A stretch of 64,000 nucleotides of DNA from Lacunisphaera limnophila (GTDB lineage: Bacteria; Verrucomicrobiota; Verrucomicrobiia; Opitutales; Opitutaceae): assembly GCF_001746835.1 (NCBI RefSeq), contig NZ_CP016094.1:1178001-1242000 (forward strand). The letters run 5' to 3'. The position numbers and the translations under genes were made by a program. This document shows positions 16,805 to 25,396 of this stretch, piece by piece (within the stretch, counting starts at the first letter, position 1; every line of letters begins with the position of its first letter). Below the pieces are notes generated by a model. It was not told the DNA's origin, ran no database searches, and saw only the letters and a program-made list of their open reading frames with translations.

Positions 16805-17722
16805 ATGAACTGCCAACGCGTCCAGGACCACTTCATCGACTACCAGGACGGCACCCTCGCGGCCGAAGACTCCGCCGCCCTCCGCGCCCACCTCGCCTCC
16901 TGCCCCACCTGCCAGCGCGAGTGGTCCGCCCTCCAGGAAATCACCCGCAAGCTCGAAGCCCTCCCCGCCGCCGAGGAACCCTCGCCGCGCCTCCGCGAGC
17001 AGTTCTACGCCATGCTGGAGACGCACCAGCGGGAAGCCGACAGCGTCAGCCCCTTCGCCCTCGCCCGAAGCCGGCTCGACCGCTTTTTCGCCGCCCTCCT
17101 TCCGTCCACACCCGCCCTCCAATTCGCCGGCGCCCTCGCCGCGCTCGCGGTCGGGGTGTTCACCGGCGCGCGCTACCTCACCCCGCCGCCCTCGGCTGCC
17201 GCCCCGGTCGCCGTCGTGGACCAGGCCGCCCAGCAGAAGATCGCCGACCTCGAGGCCCAGGTGAAGGACATGGGCAGCCTCGTCGCCGCCTCCCTCCTCC
17301 AGCAGAAATCCACCAGCGAGCGCATCACCACCATGCTCGCCACCATGGACCTCAAGAGCCCCGACCGCCGCGTGCTTACCGATGTGGTCAGCGCCCTCGC
17401 CCTCGACCCGTCGGTCAACGTTCGCCTCGCCGCGGTCGAGGCCCTCACCGACCACGCCGACCAGGCCGTCGTGCGCCAGGGCCTGCTCGCCGCCCTCACC
17501 CGCGAGACCGCCCCGCTGGTCCAGGTCGCCATCATCGAACTGCTCGCTGACGTGCGGGAATTCGACGCCGCCCCCCTCTTCGAGCGCCTCAGTCGCGACG
17601 AGGCCACCGACCAGAACGTCCGCGACTCCGCCCGCCGCGGCCTCGCCGTCCTGCGCACCCCCTCACCCACTGACCCTCTCAAAAATAACAATCCGTCCAA
17701 CCCCGCTCCCGCCGTCTCATGA
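16805..17722 (+). CDS. Anti-sigma factor, zf-HC2 type with HEAT-like C-terminus
   Basis: The 305-residue protein opens with a cytoplasmic zinc-binding anti-sigma domain (MNCQRVQDHFIDYQDG, then HLASCPTCQ, the H-x3-C-x2-C motif, about residues 30-40). One membrane helix follows (about 98-118, ALAALAVGVFTGARYL), then a coiled segment (IADLEAQVKDMGSLVAASL). The C-terminal half has HEAT-like repeats (about 175-285, VNVRLAAVEALTDHADQAVV and similar). It should hold the ECF sigma factor inactive. The HEAT part lies beyond the membrane and may be the sensor. It overlaps the next gene by ATGA. Confidence 0.85.
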   Translation: MNCQRVQDHFIDYQDGTLAAEDSAALRAHLASCPTCQREWSALQEITRKLEALPAAEEPSPRLREQFYAMLETHQREADSVSPFALARSRLDRFFAALLPSTPALQFAGALAALAVGVFTGARYLTPPPSAAAPVAVVDQAAQQKIADLEAQVKDMGSLVAASLLQQKSTSERITTMLATMDLKSPDRRVLTDVVSALALDPSVNVRLAAVEALTDHADQAVVRQGLLAALTRETAPLVQVAIIELLADVREFDAAPLFERLSRDEATDQNVRDSARRGLAVLRTPSPTDPLKNNNPSNPAPAVS

Positions 17723-18759
17723 AAATCTTGTCCCGCTCCACCCTCCGCCTGACCAGCCTGCTCGCCGCCGCGACCCTGCTGCTCGCGCCCGCCGTCCGCG
17801 CCCAGGACGACGAACCTGCCGGCGCCACCGCCCGCGTGAAGTTCTCCGATCCCGCCAAGCCCGGCACCCTCCGCCTCATCCTCCCCTGGGCCGAGGCCCG
17901 CATCACCGGCACCGATGGCTCCGAGGTCGTCGTCACCTCCTCGCTCGACCAGAAGGGCCGCGCCGAGGTGGACAGTGACGGCTTCCGCCGCCTCGACGAG
18001 GACGTGACCTTCGAACTCATCGAAAAGGACAACATCGCCTCCATCTCGATCGCCGGCGACAACCTGTGGGCCACCCACGGCGCCGAGTTCGAGATCCAGG
18101 TCCCGCGCAACACCAATCTCGTCATCCGCACCGAGATCGGCGGCGACCTCGATGTCGAGGGCGTCGAGGGCGACCTCGACATCAGCTGCATGAACGGTGA
18201 GGTCAACCTCACCGACATCGCCAGCTCCGCCGTGGTCAACAGCATGAACGGCGAGATCCGCGCCAGCTTCAAGCACGCCCCCGTCAAGGCCGTGTCCCTC
18301 TCCTCGATGAACGGCGAGATCGACGTCCATCTCCCCGGCGACACGAAGGCCAACCTCCGCATGCGCACCCACAACGGCTCCATCCGCACGAACTTCCCCG
18401 CCGGGGTGCTCGCAACCAAGACCGAGAACGTCTCTGCCCGTACCTCGATTGCGGCCGACAGCCGCGAGGGCCAGCGCGAGCTCCAGCGCGAGCTCGCCAA
18501 ACTCGGGCGGGAACAGGCCCAGCTCGCCAAGGAGGCCGCCCGCGCCGCCGTCGAGGAGGCCCGGCTGGCGATGGAGGTGGCGGTCGAGACCCGGGTCGAG
18601 ACCGAGGTCCGCGCCGGCGCCCCCGTGCCGCCGGTCCCCCCGGTGCCGCCCATGCCCAACTTCGGCGGCAAATCCATCGTCGGCACGCTCAACGGCGGCG
18701 GCGTCGACATCAAGCTGACCTCGATGAACGGCACGATCACGCTGCGCGCCGCCAAATAA
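17719..18759 (+). CDS. Exported DUF4097-family beta-strand repeat protein
   Basis: The protein of 346 residues has a signal peptide (LTSLLAAATLLLAPAVRAQ). The middle carries the repeated beta-helix strands typical of DUF4097, with recurring SMNGEI/SMNGEV motifs (about residues 154-200) and a last copy SMNGTITLRA at the C-terminus. Between them is a charged helical insert (about 235-300) rich in Glu, Arg and Ala, followed by a proline run. Members of the family often accompany anti-sigma factors. Four-base overlap with the anti-sigma gene places it in the sigma/anti-sigma operon. The molecular role is unknown. Confidence 0.85.
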   Translation: MKILSRSTLRLTSLLAAATLLLAPAVRAQDDEPAGATARVKFSDPAKPGTLRLILPWAEARITGTDGSEVVVTSSLDQKGRAEVDSDGFRRLDEDVTFELIEKDNIASISIAGDNLWATHGAEFEIQVPRNTNLVIRTEIGGDLDVEGVEGDLDISCMNGEVNLTDIASSAVVNSMNGEIRASFKHAPVKAVSLSSMNGEIDVHLPGDTKANLRMRTHNGSIRTNFPAGVLATKTENVSARTSIAADSREGQRELQRELAKLGREQAQLAKEAARAAVEEARLAMEVAVETRVETEVRAGAPVPPVPPVPPMPNFGGKSIVGTLNGGGVDIKLTSMNGTITLRAAK

Positions 18760-18784
18760 TCGGTCGCCCAATCACGGCTTATTC

Positions 18785-18815
18785 CGGCCGGCCTGCGGGC
18801 CGGCCGTTTTATTTT
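18785..18815 (+). terminator. Terminator of the sigma/anti-sigma operon
   Basis: A 9-bp perfect stem (CGGCCGGCC/GGCCGGCCG, loop TGCG) is followed by TTTTATTTT, 25 bp past the DUF4097 stop codon. Confidence 0.85.
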
Positions 18816-18894
18816 CAGTTGCGCGGCCCGCGCACGCGACCCAAGGTCCGCGCTCACCGGCGTCCGCCCGACCCGACCCGGTTTCGGTCACCTA

Positions 18895-21465
18895 ATGCCG
18901 GTCAATCACCTTCAGATTATCCTCCTGCTGCATGCCGCGTTTGGCGGCGTTTTTCTTTTCCTGCACTGGCAGCACCCCGCTCGGTTTTCCCGCCTCCTCG
19001 GCCAGGCCTGGCTCCTCGAGGCCTTCCGCACCGCCCTTCTCCTCCCGGAAATCAACGGTCTCGGCGGCTGGTCGCACCACTGGTACACCCTTTCCGACGC
19101 CACCAACCTGCTCGCGACCTGGTGGCTGCTGGCGGGCTGCGCCGATCTCGCCCGGGTGCGGCTGCCCGCCTGGCTCGGACGCGTGGCGCTGGGCGCCGGC
19201 GTGCCGGTCATCCTGCTGTTCCGCTACGTGCTGCCCGACCTCGTCGCGGACCGGATGGGTCTGCCCTACCTGACTGCCTTCCGGTACTGCAATATCACCG
19301 AACTGGTGCTGCTCTTTGTCCCGGTCACAGCCGCCCGCGTCACCGTGCTGGTCTGGTTCTACCGCCTCTGGCGCGAGGAGCGGCTCCCGGGCGCCGGGAT
19401 CGCCATCGTGTTCGGCGTGCCCTACGCGGTGTTCGCCTTGGCGGTCCCGCTCCAGATGTACTTCGAGTATTACCCGGCCTGGATCTCGTTCTTCTGGTTC
19501 GCCCGCGTGCTCGGTTTTTCCCTCGGTCTCGTGATGCTTGTGCTCAGCCAGCAGATGGCCGCCCTGCGCCACAGCGAACACCGGCTGGCCTCCGCCCAGG
19601 CCAGCGCCCGCCTCGGCAGCTGGGACTACGATGTCGCCGGCGGCCAGGCCGCCTGGTCCGTCGCCCTCTTCCGCCTACTCGGCCGCGATCCCGCCGCCGG
19701 CCCGCTGGACTGGTCCGGCCTGACCGCCAGCCTGCATCCCGACGACCGCGCGGAATTCACCCGGCTCGCCGACCTCGCGCGCACCGAGCTGCGGCCCACC
19801 GCGGGTGAACACCGCCTGCTCCAGCCCGAAACCCCCGCAACCTGGGTCGAGTGCCGCCACGATCCCGTCACCGGGCCCGGGGGCCGCCTGCTGCGCCTGA
19901 CCGGCACCATGCAGGATATCACCGCGCGCAAACGGGCCGAAGCCCGGCTCCGCGAACAGGCCTTCATCATCGACCACGCCCCGTTCGCCATCGTCATCAC
20001 CGACCTGGCGCACCGCATCACCTACGCCAACGAGGGCGCGGCCCGGCTCCAGGGCCTGACCCGCGACCAGCTGCTCGGCCGGACCGCCGAACAGGCCTTC
20101 TCCCCCACCGCGATGGCCAAGATCGTCGCGGGCCGCGAGATCACGCTGGCCACCGGCCGCTGGCAGGGCGAGGTGCCGCTCACCACCCCCGACGGCTCGG
20201 CCCGCATCGTGGAATACTACATGAGCCTCATCCGCGACGACCGCGACCGCGTCATCGCCCGTCTCAGCATCGGGGTGGACGTCACCGAGAAGAAACAGAT
20301 CGCCGAGCAGCTGCTCCGCTCGCAACGGATGGAGCATCTCGGGTTGCTCGTCGCGGGCATCGCCCACGACCTGAACAACATTCTCTCCCCCTCCCTCCTC
20401 GTCGCCCCTTTCATGCGCCCGCTCGTCACCAAACCCTCCGAACATGCCTTCCTCGACAGCGTCGAGCGCAGCGCCGAACGCGGTGCCGCGCTCGTCAAGC
20501 AGATCATGCTTTTCGCCCAGGGCCGCGGCGAGGGCCACATCCCGGTGAAGCCCGGCAGCCTCGCCCGCGAGCTGGTCAGCCTCGTCCGTGAGACCTTCCC
20601 CCGTTCCCTCACCTTCGAGGAGCACATCGCCGCCGACCTCTGGCCGGTGAACGCCAACCCCACGCAGCTGCACCAGGTGCTGCTCAATCTCCTGGTCAAC
20701 GCCCGCGACGCGCTCAACGGCCACGGCGTGCTCACCCTGCGCCTGACCAACCGCTCGCTGGACGACGCCGCGGCCGACCGGATCGCGGGCGCCCGCCCCG
20801 GGGCCTACGTGTGCTTCGAGATCGGTGACACCGGACCCGGCATCCCACCCGAGGTGCTCCCGCGCATCTGGGAACCCTTCTTCACCACCAAGGAACCCGG
20901 CAAGGGCACCGGGCTGGGCCTTTCCACCGTGCGTGGCATCGTCAGCAGCCACCTCGGCTTCTGCGAGGTGCAGACCGCGCCCGGCGAAGGCACCGTCTTC
21001 CGCGTCTACCTGCCGGCCGCCACCGCCGCCGATGACCACACACCCCGGAGCGCCCACCCCTTCCTTCCCCGTGCCCACGGCGAGCTCATCCTCGTGGTCG
21101 ACGACGAACCCGGCGTCCGCGAGCTGCTCAACGCCGTCCTGGTCAACCACGGCTACCAGGTCCTCACCGCGCGCGACGGCATCGAGGGCATCAACATCTT
21201 TTCCGCCCAGCAGGCCCAGGTCGCCCTCGTCATCACCGACATGCAGATGCCCCACGGCCGGGGCGATTCCTTCGCCGGCCTGCTCCGCCTCATCCGGCCC
21301 GACATCCGCGTCCTCTACATCAGCGGTCTGAGCGCCGAGGAATCCGGCCGGCCACCCCAGGCCGCCGGCACCGAGGATCCCTTCCTGCTCAAGCCCTTCA
21401 AGCCCGCCGTGCTGCTCGCGGCGGTCCACAAGTTGCTCCACCCCGACGCGCTGGTTAACCCCTGA
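18895..21465 (+). CDS. Membrane hybrid sensor histidine kinase with receiver domain
   Basis: The 856-residue protein has an N-terminal membrane domain of about six or seven helices (residues 1-220), then two PAS-type sensory regions (about 225-345, ending DITARKRAEARLREQA, and about 350-465, ending GVDVTEKKQ). A HisKA-like domain follows with His491 in VAGIAHDLNNIL, then HATPase_c (NLLVNARDALNG, DTGPGIPPEV, GTGLGLSTVRGIV) and a C-terminal receiver (LILVVDDEPGVRELL, Asp782 in VITDMQMP, later KPF). The H-D-x-N-N form is typical of hybrid kinases that act through an internal or separate receiver. No DNA-binding partner lies beside it. Signal unknown. Confidence 0.92.
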   Translation: MPVNHLQIILLLHAAFGGVFLFLHWQHPARFSRLLGQAWLLEAFRTALLLPEINGLGGWSHHWYTLSDATNLLATWWLLAGCADLARVRLPAWLGRVALGAGVPVILLFRYVLPDLVADRMGLPYLTAFRYCNITELVLLFVPVTAARVTVLVWFYRLWREERLPGAGIAIVFGVPYAVFALAVPLQMYFEYYPAWISFFWFARVLGFSLGLVMLVLSQQMAALRHSEHRLASAQASARLGSWDYDVAGGQAAWSVALFRLLGRDPAAGPLDWSGLTASLHPDDRAEFTRLADLARTELRPTAGEHRLLQPETPATWVECRHDPVTGPGGRLLRLTGTMQDITARKRAEARLREQAFIIDHAPFAIVITDLAHRITYANEGAARLQGLTRDQLLGRTAEQAFSPTAMAKIVAGREITLATGRWQGEVPLTTPDGSARIVEYYMSLIRDDRDRVIARLSIGVDVTEKKQIAEQLLRSQRMEHLGLLVAGIAHDLNNILSPSLLVAPFMRPLVTKPSEHAFLDSVERSAERGAALVKQIMLFAQGRGEGHIPVKPGSLARELVSLVRETFPRSLTFEEHIAADLWPVNANPTQLHQVLLNLLVNARDALNGHGVLTLRLTNRSLDDAAADRIAGARPGAYVCFEIGDTGPGIPPEVLPRIWEPFFTTKEPGKGTGLGLSTVRGIVSSHLGFCEVQTAPGEGTVFRVYLPAATAADDHTPRSAHPFLPRAHGELILVVDDEPGVRELLNAVLVNHGYQVLTARDGIEGINIFSAQQAQVALVITDMQMPHGRGDSFAGLLRLIRPDIRVLYISGLSAEESGRPPQAAGTEDPFLLKPFKPAVLLAAVHKLLHPDALVNP

Positions 21466-21470
21466 TCCGC

Positions 21471-22616
21471 ATGTCCCTTGATCCCGAGCCGCCGGATCCG
21501 CCCGAGCTCGCCGTCCCCCCGGTCGACGCCGCTTTCGCCGCGGACCAGGCCGCGGCGCATGCCACCGGGGCGGCCGGCCACCACGGGCCGTTTCACACCC
21601 ATTGCGAGAACTGCGCCACGCCGCTCGCCGGCCCTTACTGCCACCACTGCGGCCAGCACGACTTCGAGTTCCACCGCTCCTTCTGGCATGTCTTCCTCGA
21701 GGGCCTGGAAAGCTTCCTGCACTTCGACTCCAAGCTCTTCCACACCGTCGCCACGCTGTGCTTTCGCCCGGGGCGCCTGACCGCCGCGTTCAACGCCGGC
21801 AAACGCGCCTCCCAGATGCCGCCGCTGCGGCTCTACATCTTCGTCAGCCTCGTCTTCTTCTTCCTCTTTTTCCTCGATAACCACACCCCGGATCAGCTCG
21901 TAGGCGGGACCGGCGACGCCGCCACCCCCACGCGGCCCGCGGATGCGGCCGAGATCAAGCAGGCCTGGCGCGACGTGGGCACCGCCTTGACCGGCGAGTC
22001 CGGGGGCAAACGCACCGTCGATCGGGTACGCGAGGCCGCGGAGAAGACCCGCGTGGCCGCCCAAGTCGAACCCGCGCCCGCCGCCGATTCGACCGGGGCG
22101 CCCGGCGAGCCCAACGGCCTGAAGATCCGGACCGTCCCCATCGAGGACCCGGACTCCCCTTTTCTCCACTGGCTGCAGGCCCAGGGCCAGCGCGCGTCCG
22201 ACCCGGCCCAGCAGCGCCTGATGGTCGACAAATTCCTGCACGCGCTGCCCAAGATGCTGCTCATCTGCCTGCCCATTTTCGCCCTCTTCACGCGCGTGCT
22301 GTTTCGCCGGGCCGGCCTCGTCTATCTCCAGCATCTCGTCCTCGCCCTGCATTTCCACACGCTCATCTTCCTTTGGGCCATGCTGCGGGATGGCTGGGGC
22401 TTTCTCGCCGATCTGGCCAGTCCCTCCCTGGCGGGCCTGCTGCGGGGCGTGTTCAACCTCTGGCTTTTTCTGTACCCCTTCCTGATGTTTCGCCACCTCT
22501 TCGCCGGCTCGTGGGTGAAGACGATCATCAAGACCGGCCTGCTGGCCGGACTGTACGCGTGCACGCTGATGCTGGCCGCGATGGTCAGCGGTTTCATCAT
22601 CTTCGCGCTGCTCTGA
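21471..22616 (+). CDS. DUF3667 membrane protein
   Basis: The 381-residue protein contains a zinc-ribbon-like pair CENC...CHHCGQ (about residues 44-62), then a conserved block (FHTVATLCFRPGRLT, MPPLRLYIFVSLVFFF) that marks the DUF3667 family. About five membrane helices follow, one at about 120-138 and the rest in the C-terminal third. A polar, likely extracytoplasmic segment of about 90 residues sits between them. Function unknown. It begins five bases after the hybrid kinase stop, so the two are probably co-transcribed, and it ends 71 bp before the glucanotransferase start. Confidence 0.85.
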   Translation: MSLDPEPPDPPELAVPPVDAAFAADQAAAHATGAAGHHGPFHTHCENCATPLAGPYCHHCGQHDFEFHRSFWHVFLEGLESFLHFDSKLFHTVATLCFRPGRLTAAFNAGKRASQMPPLRLYIFVSLVFFFLFFLDNHTPDQLVGGTGDAATPTRPADAAEIKQAWRDVGTALTGESGGKRTVDRVREAAEKTRVAAQVEPAPAADSTGAPGEPNGLKIRTVPIEDPDSPFLHWLQAQGQRASDPAQQRLMVDKFLHALPKMLLICLPIFALFTRVLFRRAGLVYLQHLVLALHFHTLIFLWAMLRDGWGFLADLASPSLAGLLRGVFNLWLFLYPFLMFRHLFAGSWVKTIIKTGLLAGLYACTLMLAAMVSGFIIFALL

Positions 22617-22687
22617 ACCCCCGGGCCGGCCGGCGCCGGGGAAATCAGGCTCGCGCCCCGGGCGGCGCGCGTGCTTGTTTCCGTGCC

Positions 22688-24262
22688 GTGCCCGCACCGC
22701 GCAAATCCGCTCCCTCCGCCCTCCCGATCCTGTCCGCCGCGCCCGCGGCCCCGCTGTTCAACTGGCTGCAGGAGCGCAGCGCCGGCGTGCTGCTGCACCC
22801 CACCGCACTCCCCGGTAACCAGGGTTGCGGGGTGCTCGACCAGCACGCGGTCCGCTTCCTCGATTTCCTCCAGGCCGCCGGCTGCCGCTCCTGGCAGGTC
22901 TGCCCCCTCGGCCCCACCGGCTACGGCGACTCACCCTACCAGTGCTACTCCGCCTTCGCCGGCAACCCGAACCTCGTGGACCTGGCGCCGCTCGTGCGCT
23001 TCGGCCTCCTCCCCGCCAGCGAACTCACCGCCTTCGCCGCGCTGCCGGTCGATCACGTGGACTTCGAGGCGATCGCGCGCCTCAAGCCGCGCCTGCTGCA
23101 GACCGCCCACGCCCTCTTCCGGCAGAAACAGCCGGCCCTGCCCTACGGCGACTACGCGGCCTTCTGCCGGCGCGAGGCCCACTGGCTCGACAACTACGCC
23201 TTCTTCCGCGCCCTGAAGGATCACTTCGGCGGCCGCCCCTGGTGGGAATGGCCCGCCGCGGAACGCGATCACCCCCGCGCCCTGAAATCCCCGCTCCGCA
23301 CGAAGCTCGCCGTCGAGACGGATGCCTGGCGCTTCGGCCAGTACCTCTTCTTCGGCCAGTGGACCCAGCTGCGCGCCGCCGCCCGCGACCGCGGCATCAG
23401 CATCATCGGCGACCTGCCGATCTTCGTTGCCGGCGACTCGGCCGATGCCTGGGCCGGTCCGCATCTCTTCGAGCTCGACCCCGCCACGCTGCAGCCGGTC
23501 GCGGTGGCCGGGGTCCCGCCGGATTATTTCTCGGCCGACGGCCAGATGTGGGGCAACCCGCTCTATGCTTGGGCCGCGCACCGCGCCGACGGCTACGCGT
23601 GGTGGTGCGCCCGCCTCCGCGCGTCGCTCGCCCAATGCGACATCGTCCGCATCGACCATTTCCGCGGCTTTGACGCCTACTGGCGCATCCCGCTGCCCGC
23701 CGCGAACGCCCGCGCGGGCGAATGGCGGCCCGGCCCGGGCCTCGAGCTCTTCCGCGCCTTCCAGCGGGCGCTGCCCGGCGCGCGCATCATCGCGGAGGAT
23801 CTCGGCATCCTCACCGACTCCGTCAACACGCTGCGTGACGCCACCGGCCTGCCCGGCATGCTGGTCCTCCAGTTTGCGTTCGGCGGCGACGCGCGGAACT
23901 CCTACCTGCCGCACCAGGCCCCGCGCAACGCCGTCGTTTATTCCGGCACGCACGACAACGACACCACCGTCGGCTGGTATCGCGCCGCGTCCGAACACGA
24001 GCGCGATCACGTGCGCCGTTACCTGCGCGTGTCGGGCGACGACATCGCGTGGGACTTCATCCGCGCGTGCTACGCCAGTCCCGCGCGCCTCGCGGTCGTG
24101 CCGCTGCCGGATCTGTTTTCCCTCGGCAGCGAGGCGCGTTTCAACACGCCCGGCGTCGCGAGTGGCAACTGGCGCTGGCGCGTGCGCGCCGATGCGATCG
24201 AAAAACTTTTCGGCGGCGCCGCGGTTTATCTGCGCGAGCTCGCCGCGTTGTACGGCCGCTGA
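22688..24262 (+). CDS. malQ: 4-alpha-glucanotransferase (amylomaltase)
   Basis: This GH77 enzyme moves alpha-1,4-glucan segments between maltodextrins in the cytoplasm, serving glycogen or maltose metabolism. The 524-residue length fits the family. The three acidic catalytic residues are in place: Asp323 in IVRIDHFRGF, Glu370 in IIAEDLG and Asp423 in SGTHDNDTT; the N-terminal SAGVLLHPTALPG and GPTGYGDSPYQ blocks are also typical. No ATG fits: the frame is open far upstream, and the GTG at 22688 gives a start shortly before the conserved domain. It is followed by a strong palindrome that may end transcription. Confidence 0.93.
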   Translation: MPAPRKSAPSALPILSAAPAAPLFNWLQERSAGVLLHPTALPGNQGCGVLDQHAVRFLDFLQAAGCRSWQVCPLGPTGYGDSPYQCYSAFAGNPNLVDLAPLVRFGLLPASELTAFAALPVDHVDFEAIARLKPRLLQTAHALFRQKQPALPYGDYAAFCRREAHWLDNYAFFRALKDHFGGRPWWEWPAAERDHPRALKSPLRTKLAVETDAWRFGQYLFFGQWTQLRAAARDRGISIIGDLPIFVAGDSADAWAGPHLFELDPATLQPVAVAGVPPDYFSADGQMWGNPLYAWAAHRADGYAWWCARLRASLAQCDIVRIDHFRGFDAYWRIPLPAANARAGEWRPGPGLELFRAFQRALPGARIIAEDLGILTDSVNTLRDATGLPGMLVLQFAFGGDARNSYLPHQAPRNAVVYSGTHDNDTTVGWYRAASEHERDHVRRYLRVSGDDIAWDFIRACYASPARLAVVPLPDLFSLGSEARFNTPGVASGNWRWRVRADAIEKLFGGAAVYLRELAALYGR

Positions 24263-24267
24263 TTTCA

Positions 24268-24287
24268 TTTTTTCGCGCGCGAAAAAA
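24268..24287. terminator. Perfect palindrome, likely bidirectional terminator
   Basis: TTTTTTCGCGCGCGAAAAAA is a perfect 20-bp palindrome six bases after the malQ stop. Its GC core with flanking A and T tracts would form a short hairpin with a U-tract on either strand. The loop would have to open part of the CG core, so termination strength is uncertain. Confidence 0.5.
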
Positions 24288-24346
24288 AATCACCCGACTG
24301 TAAAATTGTGCGTGCATCGCGCACGCGGTTCTTCTAAAAAGTTTTC

Positions 24347-24406
24347 ATGGCCAAGAAAAAACCTGCCAAGAAGAAGGCTAAAAAAGCCGGCAAAAAGAAG
24401 AAGTAA
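24347..24406 (+). CDS. 19-residue lysine-rich basic peptide
   Basis: A short open frame encodes MAKKKPAKKKAKKAGKKKK, with 12 lysines in 19 residues and only Ala, Pro and Gly otherwise. This composition is like the tails of histone H1-like and HU-type nucleoid proteins, so it may bind DNA or RNA. It has no Shine-Dalgarno sequence, like most genes here. It lies alone, flanked by a palindrome upstream and a strong terminator 58 bp downstream, which supports a dedicated transcript. The alternative is that the A-rich sequence is an RNA whose reading frame is accidental. Confidence 0.6.
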   Translation: MAKKKPAKKKAKKAGKKKK

Positions 24407-24463
24407 CTTCGGTTACCCTTCGTTCTTCTCTCGACGCTGGTCACCCCAACTAGCGTTTTTTTT

Positions 24464-24498
24464 AAAAACCCCGCTGCCGTCATTGGCGCGGGGTTTTT
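24464..24498 (+). terminator. Rho-independent terminator after the lysine-rich peptide
   Basis: The stem AAAAACCCCGC/GCGGGGTTTTT has a 13-base loop and ends in a T-rich tract. A preceding T8 run at 24456-24463 makes it usable in the opposite direction too. Confidence 0.85.
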
Positions 24499-24534
24499 AT
24501 TTTTCCCCTCTGAAATCCAGCGAAAATCAGCCGC

Positions 24535-24571
24535 GATGGAACGCGGGCGACCTCGCCCGCGGGTTTCCATC
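24535..24571. repeat. REP-like inverted repeat
   Basis: Outer arms GATGGAA/TTCCATC enclose inner arms CGCGGGCGA/TCGCCCGCG. It lies between the terminator and the end of the yebC gene, where it could also stop leftward transcripts. Confidence 0.6.
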
Positions 24572-24576
24572 CGCGC

Positions 24577-25308
24577 CTACTTCACCGCCGCCCACACGCG
24601 CTGCACGTCGTCGTGCTCCGACAACTCGTGCAGGAATTCGCCCACCTCCGCGCGGCCGGCGTCGTCCAGCTCGGGGAACTGCTTCGGCAGGTAACCCAGT
24701 TCGGCGGTGACCACCGACCAGCCGTGCTCCTTGAGCCAGGTGGCGACGGCGTGCACGCCGGTGCGGTCGGAAATGAAGCGCGCGCCGGTCGCCCCCTCGG
24801 GGATGTCGTCGTTCTCCGCGTGGCTGAGCGGCGAAAAATCATTGGCGCCGGCCTCGATCGCCGCGCCCTCCAGGTCGGTGCCGGGCGCCGCCGTGTGCGC
24901 CTCGACCATGCCCACATGGTCGAAGAGAAACTTGTTGCTGTGCGCGGCCCCCAGCACGCCCTTCTTGAACAACACCCGGATCTCGGGCGCCGTGCGCTGC
25001 TGGTTGTCGGTGTAGACTTCCACGATCACGGGCACCTTGTGCGGCGCGTAGCCCTCGTACACCACGTGGTCGAGGCTGCTCTTGTCCCCGCCCGTGCCCG
25101 CGCCCTTGGCGATGGCCCGCTCGATGACATCCCGGGTGACGCTGGCCTTGCGCGCCTTCTCGAGCGCGGCGAACAGCCGCGCGTTGCCCGCGGGATCACC
25201 GCCGCCGAGTTTCGCGGCCACGGTGATTTCCTTCACCAGCTTGCCGACCACCTGGCCCTTCTTGAGGTTGACGATTGCGCGTTTCGCGTGAAGCCATTGA
25301 CGTCCCAT
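24577..25308 (-). CDS. YebC/PmpR-family regulator or translation factor
   Basis: The 243-residue protein matches the YebC family in length and motifs: KLVKEITVAAKLGGGDPAGN (about residues 23-42), RARKAS-like helix, DVIERAIAKGAG, then YEGYAPHKVPVIVEVYTDN and GVLGAAHSNKF. Members have been described as DNA-binding regulators and, more recently, as ribosome-associated factors that relieve stalling. The N-terminus MGRQWLHAKRA departs from the usual MAGHSKW. It is divergent from the tag gene; the palindrome at 25353-25370 lies between them and might affect both. Confidence 0.9.
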   Translation of the reverse strand: MGRQWLHAKRAIVNLKKGQVVGKLVKEITVAAKLGGGDPAGNARLFAALEKARKASVTRDVIERAIAKGAGTGGDKSSLDHVVYEGYAPHKVPVIVEVYTDNQQRTAPEIRVLFKKGVLGAAHSNKFLFDHVGMVEAHTAAPGTDLEGAAIEAGANDFSPLSHAENDDIPEGATGARFISDRTGVHAVATWLKEHGWSVVTAELGYLPKQFPELDDAGRAEVGEFLHELSEHDDVQRVWAAVK

Positions 25309-25352
25309 AAGGGGTGCAGACTACGACACCTGCCCGGCCGGCCGCAAGTCTG

Positions 25353-25370
25353 CTGACAGACCGCTGTCAG
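25353..25370. promoter_or_regulatory. Palindrome TGACA-N6-TGTCA upstream of tag
   Basis: The perfect arms CTGACA and TGTCAG flank GACCGC, 27 bp upstream of the tag start. The same TGACA-N6-TGTCA with the same spacing occurs upstream of recA (47159-47176). CTGACA may also serve as a -35 box, with TGTTAT or TTATAC (25378-25385) as -10, so a bound repressor would cover the promoter. Confidence 0.55.
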
Positions 25371-25396
25371 GACCGCCTGTTATACCTCTCCCCACT

